Shown here: in pieces, positions 55,061 through 64,000 of the stretch
Numbering within the stretch: position 1 is the stretch's first letter
Layout: every line of letters starts with the position of its first letter
Made by a program: the position numbers and the translations under genes
Assembly: GCA_024734495.1 (NCBI GenBank)
Contig: JALMQS010000099.1
Coordinates: 100,593,322-100,657,321, forward strand
Length of the DNA stretch: 64,000 nucleotides
Origin: Forficula auricularia
Lineage: Eukaryota > Arthropoda > Insecta > Dermaptera > Forficulidae
Direction: 5' to 3'
The notes under the pieces: model-generated
Seen by the model: the letters and a program-made list of their open reading frames with translations, nothing else
What the model was told of the DNA's origin: nothing
Database searches by the model: none

Positions 55061-58000
55061 CAGTTTTTTTTTTAATTTGAAAATTCTGCCCATTGCCATT
55101 ACTGTGCTTACAATGCACTACATTGACTGGTATGGGTTACAGTAAATTGGTGATTTTAAGTTCATGTGATTAAATGATTATAGCTGACTTATGGGCCTCT
55201 GGCTCACTGTGAAAAGTAACGAGGGACCTCATCTTCTAATAGTTAACCTTTTCAGTTCTTCTAATAGTAAAAGTGAAGTGGATCAAACTATATCTTTCGG
55301 ACTGACTACGTTCATAGATGAATTTAAAAATTCTCTATGTACATTTTTCAAACGAAGAAAAAGTTTTCGTTCAATGTCACTTTTGACTCACTCGCTTAAT
55401 TTGAATTTCGGCCATGACTTTTTTTATTTTTTTAATATTTTTCCAAAAAAAACTCCACTTATTTTAATCAATATTTTCAATTAAAATATCAATTAAAATT
55501 GAAATTATTAGATTTATATTTTTTTTAAACATACACCTAGGGCAGATTTTATAAATGAATTTTCCCTAATTTTGAAGCATAAAATATTAAATGCATTTTT
55601 TTCTAATAAAAAAAGGTAATAGAACTTAACTTTTTAAAATAATCTATGAAAGGAAAATTGATTTAAAAAGTCGAAAAAACGACTTCATCATTTTTTTTTG
55701 TTCGAAAAAAAGTAACTTCTCTCTCTCTATGATTAATAAAATATCACTCAATTATAGATAATGGGATATTTTTGGAATTTAATATCCATTTCAATTTTAA
55801 TTTAATCCAATATATCTGCGCAGCTTCTTCAAAAAAAGGAACGCTCATTTAACTTAAAAAAAGGGATGAAAAAATTTGCATAAAATGAAATAATATGTAC
55901 GAGAAAGAGATAACACTTTTTAAAAGTATTTTAAATAATCCGTTTTTTCTTCTTTCTTTTGGCATTAGATTTGTTTAACAATTTATGCTTCAAGATAAAA
56001 ATAAGTCGTAAAAAGATAAGTACTTCCTAATCCTTTAAAAAAAAATTAATATTTGAATATCTTATTTATTCAATTGTATTTTTCGTTGTATCAAAATGTT
56101 TTTTTTTTTTTACTTTTTTATTGAAGCAGAATTGAGTTCATCAAAAGAGAGAGAAGTAATTATAGATACTAAATTGGATATATTCAGCTGGCAGACCCTA
56201 CGGTCAAATTGAAATAAATGATATTTTCATTTTTTTTATTTTAATTGAAACATTACTTTATATTTTTTTAATTTTTTCAATCATCATTTCTATATATTTT
56301 CAAAATGAACAAATTTGTTTAATTATATAAAAACGTTAACTACCACTTTATTCATTTATTGATAATTTTTTCAAAAACAAAATTGACTCGATATTAACTA
56401 ACGCATCATCGTAGAAGAAAAAAGAATAATAATTATTAATTGATAGTCTATTCGACGTTGAGATGCCTTTTCTTTCTCTTACTCTCCGATGCAAAACATA
56501 CGCTCCTTTCCTACTAAAGATATTAATTCTTCTCTCTAGTGCTTACCCAGATAGCACTCTTGTTCAAGAAATTATCTTATTTAGCTTTTTCTAATCTTGG
56601 GATCTTATTATCTTGCCTCTGAAGATGTCTACTAGAGCTCTTGGTGAGATGTCTTCAAGATTATTTAACAGTAGGTACCTATATTTTAAATATTCTATAA
56701 AAAAATTTTAATAGGAAAAATTTAAAAATTATAGTATTTAGTATATACTCAGCTTAAAAAATTCAGCAAAAGATAGAATGAAATAAAATACAAGGTGTTT
56801 GAAGAAAACTTTGCTTTTCCTATCACTCGTGGGGCTCGTGGCTCAGAAATTCTAAATAAGTGATGAAAAGTTGGCTACGAGTTAAATGTACTTGTGAAGA
56901 AGTTTTAAAGGAATCGAAGATTGTGATATTTGATTATTATTATTATTATGGATGTGAGAAGTTCTTGTAGGAAGTTCTCTTGAATAGAAACTTCAAACTT
57001 TAGCCTCGAACAAGGGACGCAGTGAAGTCAGTACTAAAGAATCGTTTAGATTTTATATGGCTAGCATCCTATAACAACAAAACAAATTTTCTATATCCAT
57101 TTGAATAATTGACCTCATGAGAAATAACAGATAAAATATTTATAATTAAAAAGACTATCATAAGATGATGTCATCTTATGATTTTCTAGTAAATTTGAAT
57201 CTATCACCATCGGCAAATTAATATCTTTCATAAAAAGACTATAATGAAGTTCAAACCTTTGTCTTGAACAAATAAATTATATATACATAAATATATATTT
57301 ATATTTGACATAATATATTATACAAAGGAGTTTTAAAGGGTTGTAGTGGTGTTTCACAAAAAAATTATTATATACATAGGGATGTTTCTGTAATATTTAT
57401 TGATATTGATACCCACGATAAATTAAGAATTAGAAGTTTTATTTATTTATTATATATATATTATTAGAAATATATTCCCCAAACTTCAGAAACCGAACCC
57501 CAATTTAGGACGCTGTAGTAGTTAGTTAATGAGCTGAGATTCGACACCCAAGCTTCTGTTAATAAGCTGGAACTTTCTCGTTCAAACACTTCGCTTATCA
57601 CATTTTTGAATGCGTAATGATGCTTGAAATTTTTTTGCAAAAATCTAAAAGGCAATGCAAAACCAATTCATAGACATTTCCTTTGAGAAGAAGAAATAGA
57701 AACTCGGGTCCTGGGGGTAAATTACAGTGCCAGTTTTTATAGGCATTTAGGCGATCAAGCCTTCATTTATAATCCCTAGGGATGTTTCCGTCCTCGAAAT
57801 AAAAATAATTAAATCTTACGGAATATTTTATTTTCATCTTTTTTTCCCCCCTATAGTAAATCCCTCAATGGAAAAAATTCATTTGAAAATTTCATTTATT
57901 TATTTATTTCCATTATACTATACATTTTTACTTTTAGTTCCATTAAAAAAAAATGTTCGCTTGTTCCCCCTTCAGGATATCCTCTTTAAAATATTAGTCT

Positions 58001-58928
58001 CATTAATGAATTCTCAGGGGAAGTCCCTTGCATCACATGATGGACAGCATAGCGAAAGAGACGGACCGACGGAGAGATAGGATATCTATTTTAGTTACCT
58101 TTTATTAAAAAGGAAATCATGTTCAATGATTAATTCCAGAATAAAATCTCTCAGCAATTCGATATTTTTTAATGTTATTTTCAATCAAATATGAAAGAAA
58201 GAGGAAATACAAATACATCCTTCCTGTTAATGAACTTATTCCGACTCTATTTTTAATAAGATATCAATGGATTAGAAAACGGTTGACCATAGAAAACTTC
58301 TGAATTCATGCTGTTTCTAGAACAGAGCATGTATATGATATACGGTACTATTTTTATTCCATAAACTAAATTAATGAATTAATAGAAAATTAAAATAAAA
58401 AGTGGCAATCGTGATTGCTAAATTCTATCCATTTCGATTAAAGAATTTTTGGAATATCTGGTTAAAAAAGCAGAAAATATTTTTTGTTTTATTCTATAGA
58501 GATTTTAAAAGTATGTTATAGTATAGCCATAAATAAACAATTTATATTTAAGAAAATTAATAATTACTAGGGCAGCTTTAGTGTACCGAGTGTTGAAAAT
58601 GTTTGCACTTTTTTATTATTTAATGTGCGAGTGATTCTTTCATTAGAATCTGATCGATGAAAATAACTACAAAGAGCGCGGATAAAATGATCTCTCTTTC
58701 TTTAGAGCTAAGGTGTATTTCAAGGGTGCCAAATACAAGTTTTAACCTGGTTAAATACAAGTTAAAACCTGTTTCAGACTATTAGAGATTAATTTCATAA
58801 TTTCTATTTTCTAGGAATGGCCTTTTGCGCTCGGACCAAAACGATACTCGTAATAGAGAGAGAGAGAGAGAATATTCAATTTCACTTACGCCCTTGCAAA
58901 ACAATATACTATTCTTATAAATTTCTTT
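55061..58928. other. FMO intron stretch, no gene seen
   Basis: Very AT-rich. Contains a short block shared with 11.1 and 23.5 kb at 57055-57150, a fragment resembling the edge of hammerhead family B near 57343 (GTAGTGGTGTTTCACAAA), and a GA run at 58857-58870. The frames at 55191, 57464 and 57868 resemble nothing known. Confidence 0.4.
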
Positions 58929-59812
58929 GGTGCGTGCGAAAGTTCGTGCGGAGTTTGTGAGGAAAAGTCACACAGCAATTAGGCAAACAAAAATCTTTAT
59001 TCAATCAATGATATATTCTCCACATCGTTTTCTATAATCTTTTTCCAACGTTCTGGCAGCAGAGGGATGCCTCGATCATAAAAACTGCGATGTTTAGATT
59101 CGAAGAACGAAGACACACCGTTTTTTAAGGCCTCCAAAGAGTCAAAGTTTTCTCATTTAAATAATTTTGCAATGACCGGAACAAGTGATAGTGCAATATC
59201 AGGAGAATATGGTGGATGCGTTAGGACATCCCATTTCAGGCTATTCAGCTTGCACAGCGTCTTTTTCGAAACGTGTGGTCTGGCGTTGTCCTGATGAAAG
59301 ATGACTCCCTTGCGATTTGACAAAATCGGACATTTCTCTTTGATTTCTCGATTCAAATTGGTTAATTGGCGACAGTGCTTGTCCGAATCAATCGTTTCGC
59401 CAGCAGGGAGAAGCTCAAAATAGATTATGCCCTTGCAATCCCACCAAACTGAGAGCATCACCTTCATCGTCTTCAAGGTTAAATTCTCAGTGCTGAAATT
59501 TAGCAAACCATTTTTCCACAATTCGTTTAGCTGGTGCTTGATCTTGAATGTTTTTCACGGCTGCGGCAACGTTTATTCCCTTCCGAAAATCGTAAAGCAT
59601 AACATGCCGTAAATGACTTTATCGATATTCATTTTTAAAGTGATATTTATCGAAGCAGTTTGTATGAAAACAAATGATTGTTTTTTTAAATGAAAGCTGA
59701 AGACGTCACCTTTCCAAGGATATATATTATGTAGGAGTAGGCATTAATGAGAACACGTTACGACGCTCATAACTCCATCTATTGGAACTCCGCACGAACT
59801 TTTGCACGCACC
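58929..59812 (-). mobile_element. Mariner element with internal deletion
   Basis: Terminal inverted repeats GGTGCGTGCGAAAGTTCGTG (58929 on) and, from the right end, GGTGCGTGCAAAAGTTCGTG agree over about 27 bases. A TA follows the right end (59813-59814); the left flank has TT, so the duplication is partly lost. About 0.88 kb against the usual 1.3 kb of mariner. Confidence 0.88.
58995..59632 (-). pseudogene. Mariner transposase, deleted and frameshifted
   Basis: Read from 59632 the N-terminal helix-turn-helix part appears in shifted frames (KVIYGMLCFTIFGREI, NVAAAVKNIQDQAPAKRIVE). An internal deletion then joins it to MLSVWWDCKGIIYFELLPAG in the open part 59153-59521. GVIFHQDNARPHVSKKTL keeps the second catalytic Asp. 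The segment with the first Asp (a TGDEKW-type motif) is gone and a small indel removes the third after YSPDIA. FFESKHRSFYDRGIPLLPER closes the C-terminus in another frame. The element is dead but could be mobilised by an active relative. Confidence 0.85.
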
Positions 59813-62169
59813 TATTATATTTAATATTTAATAAAATAATTTTAAATTATTTACGAAAGAACCCCCGCCTCTTAATTTTCAGCTCATTATCTATTTATTA
59901 ATGGGTCGTGATCAAATTTTACAGAAACTGTGGGGGTGGACAGATTGCTTGCAAATGTTTTATTCGAAATGCGGTGTGATGACTTGACCAGGTACTTTCA
60001 ATTTCACTAAGTCTGTTACACACACACACATAAAGAATATTAAAATGCTATTTCTATAATACTTTATCACCCTACGAATATACAGATAGAAAGACTGACA
60101 GAAGAACCTGTCGAAACTAAAGAGTTTCTAGTAAGTTAGGGAAGCCTAAAAAGCTCTACTCTATATCAATTGGATTAAATTTTGTCTCTGAATTAAATTA
60201 GGAACGTAGTTTTGTTTTTTCATACTCACCAATTTGTATCAAAAGGGTTCCCTCCCTCCCTCTTGGGCAGTCTGTCATGCATACCCTACAGGCGTTCCCA
60301 TAGTCGGGACACGGATGCAAAATATAAGTCAATAAACTGATATGGCCATCCACATGACTTTACCATACACCAGGTCCCTCTCTTATATTTAATAAAATAA
60401 TTTAGAATTATTTACGAAAGAATCCCCTCATGATCTTAGGCCCATTAGCAATTAATAATATCTTGAGATTATTCTATTAAAAATATCAGTTTTCTTCGAT
60501 TTTTGTTTGAAAATTTTATTATTTATTTTAAATTGTTTTTGACCCCCCCCCCCTACTTTTTGGTTACAATCAATTTCACATAGTTAGTCATTTTCATAAG
60601 GCCTTATAGGGTGTATATGCGAAATTTCGTACAGATCAATCAAAGAGTCTAAGACTTTTATTGATATATTGCACCCTCCCAATTTCGGCCCCGAAAAATT
60701 ATAACTCCCTTTTTATTATAGCTTCATTTTATAGTAGGTATATTCCATTTTTCTTGGTTTTTTAGTATTAAAATGTTAATTTTTTAACCCCACCCCATCC
60801 CTTAATTTTTGGCTCGATTTCAACCAAAATCTACCTCATATGGTCAAGTTAAAATGTGTCAACAGCGGCTGCTAAACTTTTTCCATAGGGGTTTAAAATA
60901 TATAAAAATAAAATGAAAAAGCAAATTGACACCTATTATGAGCATTATTAAATAAACAAAATAAAAAATTACTAGCTCATAGGAATAATACTTTAAATTG
61001 TAAATTTAAAAAAATTTTATATAACCATTTTTAGGGTAATCAAGGTAATTTATTAAATTTATCAAGATTAATTAAGCAATTTTTAAAATATTTAGAAAAA
61101 AGTAAAGTAGTGTTTCCTGACCAATTTACACCATAAACTAATGAGCGCTTAATTTTGCTTTTAATTCATTTTAATAGTTTGAATGATGTTAAAAAATCGT
61201 AGACGAAAATCTAAATTAACCCATACATCCTCACTGACTAAAGAATAAAAAGTAGGTACTTTTTGGGCTCTGGACGAGACTCTGAGTTATTTTTGGAAAA
61301 ATAAGATCCTATATCTCTCTATACAAGACCTTTCGATTCAAATTTCGATATGATCAATTTTTTTACCCCCGCTGAATTCTAGATGTCTCTCCCCTTTCTC
61401 TTTCTCTCATTTAACTAATTTCAAACCTTGAGGAAAACTCATAATTTTTTTTAACCCTTGTAATTTCTCATTTTTCTTTCTAGGGTGCGAGAGTAACTTC
61501 TAACTTTTGGGTAATGAGTATAACAACTTCTTGGGAGAACACCTTCTTGTATCCTTATCATTAAAACAAAAATATTCCATTTTATTATTTTTATCGCTTA
61601 AGATCAACCCTAAGAAAGATTTAATCTTCGATAATGCTCAACAGATCACATGATGGCTTGCATAGGTATATATTATTAGTTTTGTTATAAACTTGGACTA
61701 TATTTGGTTGATATGAAATAATTTGAAGCCAAGACCCTTTTATTACCTTTGATGGGATCTAATGGGGGATTGAAAGTTCACCCCTTTATAACGAGATTAA
61801 CTAATTTTCTTCTAATATGTTTTGCATTTTCTTCAAACCTCGAAATATGATGAACATTTGTGATAAGAGGGAGAAATCGAACCTATCCAGTCAAGGGTCC
61901 ATTTTACGAATGAAAGATGATCATTTCATTAAAATCCAATCAGTGTCACAGTCAATTTAATTTCCTCCATTTTGGAAATATCTTTCTGGATGTTGTTGTT
62001 TGGATCGATTGACCTTAATGACTACTAAAAAGATTATATAACAAATGACTATAAATTCTCTCGGTCTAATCCCTTTAGACAAAATGACCTTTTGACATGC
62101 ACGAAATGAAGGTATCGATGGGGCTTAGGGGGAGAAAGGACAAACGAGGGTTTTCTTTTCAAAACGCAC
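59813..62169. other. FMO intron stretch with diverged direct repeats
   Basis: ATTTAATAAAATAATTT and ATTATTTACGAAAGAA occur at about 59820 and 60385. A second pair (a C-run, ACTTTTTGG / AATTTTTGGCTC, and ACATAGT / ATATGGTCA) has a period near 255 at 60465 and 60720. No coding signal. Confidence 0.5.
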
Positions 62170-62347
62170 CTGTTTGGCCGTCTCAGAAATCTCCAGGGTG
62201 AGGTCCATCCCGGAAGGTCCAGCTCCAATCACCAACACCCGTTTGTTTGTAAAGATGTCCGGAGTCCGGTAATCATGGCTGTGAATTTGCTCCCCTTGGA
62301 ACTGGTCTATTCCGTCCAGCTGAGGGATCATAGGCGTGTGGTAGTGA
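62170..62347 (-). CDS. Flavin-containing monooxygenase, internal exon with NADPH motif
   Basis: Encodes 59 codons plus one leading base that completes a Gly (GHYHTP). Acceptor TTTTTAG ends at 62348, donor AAACAG|GTGCGT starts at 62169. Three FMO hallmarks are present: YHTPMIPQLDGI; the FMO-identifying sequence FQGEQIHSHDYR (FxGxxxHxxxY); and VLVIGAGPSGMDLTLEIS, the second Rossmann GxGxSG that binds NADPH. Upstream exons with the FAD-binding motif are beyond the window. The 9.3-kb intron that follows contains the mariner and a hammerhead-like element. Confidence 0.93.
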
Positions 62348-62373
62348 CTAAAAACGAACAAAAAATGAGTCAC

Positions 62374-63285
62374 GCAAATGCATTTCTCAATTTAATTTCA
62401 ATTTATTAGCTTTTTGAGTAGAGTGAGTGGAGGATTCTATATGTAATAAAATTTCATATTTGATGTCTTATTTAGATTATTTTAAATTATCATCCATAAT
62501 TCTTCTATTCAATGAAATATACGACACTCCGATTAAATAACAAAATCATCTCGTTAACTTTGTTCTTTATAACATCGATTATTTACTAACAGTTGAAATC
62601 GGAAAGATATAAGAACTTCTTCCCTAACAAGCATACATTCGACTGAGACAAACCAAATAACTCGGTTTACACACTTTTATTAAACTTTTTTCTTCTGTTT
62701 CTCTGTCTGTTTGTGTCGATTATTTTGATCCGATTTTGACCCACACTAATTTTCAAAAAATTTGACACACATCCTTTCACGTTAATATGTACATACCTCA
62801 TTAAATCCGGAAATAATAAATTAGAATAAACTTGGAAAAATATATCATGAATAATTGAATATGCAATTTCGAAAAGGGCACTATCTGAAAATGAAAAAAA
62901 ATTAATTATTTTCTAAAGTAGTGTAAAATGTATAAAATTTATTTTTGAATTACATTTTGGAGGCAGTAAAATTAATACTAGAGTTGTACCTTTTTTGAGC
63001 ATAGTAGGTGCAGGGAAGCTTTTAGATTACATTTATATGAAAAAGTGTATTTGTCAAAATTTGCGAGATATGCGCTTTTCGAAATTGTATTTTCAATTAC
63101 ACTAAAAATCTCACAACTTACAAGATATTACATAAAACATTAATTTAATTTTTTTATATACTATTATTATTATTATATTTTATTTTACTATTTAATTTAA
63201 ATTCAGGAAATGTATCTGCCATCTTATATGTATGGACTATTAATTTATCAATTATTTAAGGGTGAAGAATAAATGTTTGAATAAA
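62374..63285. other. FMO upstream intron, no exon found
   Basis: AT-rich; I looked for the preceding FMO exon (ending before GHY with a GT donor) and did not find one. Confidence 0.4.
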
Positions 63286-63289
63286 AAAT

Positions 63290-63480
63290 TTTTACGAGTT
63301 CTTCAAGCCAAATGACCGAATTACATTTTTGGCATTCGGTTTCAATTCACAAAGGGGTGAATACAACCTTTCTGACATATAAAAAAAATATTTATAACAG
63401 CTCGAATTTAGTAGTTCACAACCTCTCGTATTTTATTTAGAAATCTTAACTCTACTACTATCACCAATTTACATTTTTAT
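63290..63480 (+). repeat. SINE-like dispersed repeat, copy 4
   Basis: GGTGAATACAACCTTTCTGA, AACAGCTCGAATTTAGTAG, ACAACCTCTCGTATTTT: the 3' part of the family at 32.6 and 33.7 kb. Confidence 0.65.
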
Positions 63481-63618
63481 TAATACAAAGAATTGAGTAT
63501 CTTTTTTTGAAAAATAGATGCGAGTTTTTTTTTAAATCAACTCACTGTGTAAACCAAATATATCAAAAAAAGAATTTAAGGTCATATCTAAGATTTTAGT
63601 AGATAAATATGTACTAGA

Positions 63619-63784
63619 ACAGTGGTCTCCAACCTTAATATGCGCGTGAGCTACTTTCGAAGATAAAATCATCGGGTGAGCTACTCGTTTACTACTTATT
63701 TATACAATTTATAATAAAATAAAACGAAATTAAGAAATAATAGTTTATTATATCTAAAATTTTAAACAAAGTACACAATAAATA
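63619..63784 (+). mobile_element. hAT-type terminal sequence
   Basis: CAGTGGTCTCCAACCTTAAT followed by GTGAGCTACTTTCGA and GGTGAGCTACTCG is a typical hAT end. The other end is not in the window; the next repeat begins at 63785. Confidence 0.5.
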
Positions 63785-64000
63785 TTTTTAAGAAAAAAAT
63801 AAAAACCGACTTCAAAAAATTAAATGCAACAAATAAAATACACTAAAAGGTATAAAATAATTATTATCTTATTTAGTTACAACTAAACGACGAAATATTA
63901 ACATGAAATTACTTCGGTGCCAAACAAACTATACCTATAAGCGAGCGTACCTGCCAAACGTACTAAGTAAGATCCGTCGAGTGCGATTCATAAAAGGTAT
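63785..64000. repeat. CGACTTCAAAAA dispersed repeat, cut by window end
   Basis: Nearly identical to 9495-9710 (AACCGACTTCAAAAAATTAA, ACACTAAAAGGTATAAAATA, CCTATAAGCGAGCGTACC, GATCCGTCGAGTGC). One 10-base segment (TTTTGAAGTC-like) is missing here beside TTACTTCGGTGCC. Confidence 0.85.

Larger units (their letters stand above)
36779..62347 (-). other. Partial FMO gene span (last three coding exons)
   Basis: Joining exons 62347-62170, 52884-52734 and 37266-36779 gives about 271 codons, the C-terminal two thirds of an FMO of usual 420-450 residues. Introns are 52885-62169 (about 9.3 kb) and 37267-52733 (about 15.5 kb). The FAD-binding GxGxxG N-terminus lies outside the window. Intron content is almost entirely mobile DNA. 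Confidence 0.9.

Overview
The window is eukaryotic and strikingly AT-rich. It holds one recognisable host gene, broken by introns of about 9.3 and 15.5 kb, in a sea of transposable-element debris. The organism is an arthropod by inference: the flavin monooxygenase resembles the insect/crustacean soluble type, and the repeats are jockey-clade LINEs, mariner, hAT and PIF/Harbinger with a MADF-BESS gene. The AT content and repeat load would suit a parasitic copepod such as a sea louse, but nothing here proves the species. No bacterial, plasmid or CRISPR feature was seen.

Host gene: a flavin-containing monooxygenase (FMO) on the minus strand. Its last three coding exons lie at 62170-62347, 52734-52884 and 36779-37266. 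Reading phases agree across both junctions and all four internal splice sites are GT/AG. The N-terminal FAD-binding exons must lie beyond position 64000.

Layout. 1-16 kb: a LINE 3' fragment, SINE-like copies, a minisatellite, a MITE carrying tRNA-like sequences inside a hAT remnant, foldbacks, and a hAT element with a foldback inside it. 16.4-18.9 kb: a readable nest, a hAT element with a perfect 8-bp target duplication interrupted by a decayed Harbinger element and by a MITE. 19-36.7 kb: a 148-bp minisatellite, several foldbacks, a LINE remnant and dispersed repeats. 36.8-62.3 kb: the FMO gene. Its 15.5-kb intron carries hAT remnants, a tandem array of hammerhead-like units, and a nearly full-length jockey-type LINE in the same orientation as the gene, bounded by 12-bp target duplications. 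Its 9.3-kb intron carries a third hammerhead-like element and an internally deleted mariner. 62.4-64 kb: more intron with repeat ends.

Most interesting system: at least five sequence families, mostly in foldback or tandem form, share a hammerhead-ribozyme-like core (CUGANGA, stem II, GAAA, short stem III). Within one family the stem-II sequence differs between copies but stays paired, which supports RNA-level selection. Foldback and tandem arrangement resembles terminal repeats of Penelope-like elements and animal retrozymes (small non-autonomous hammerhead elements). All copies carry one extra nucleotide between CUGANGA and stem II compared with the textbook core, so activity is an open question.
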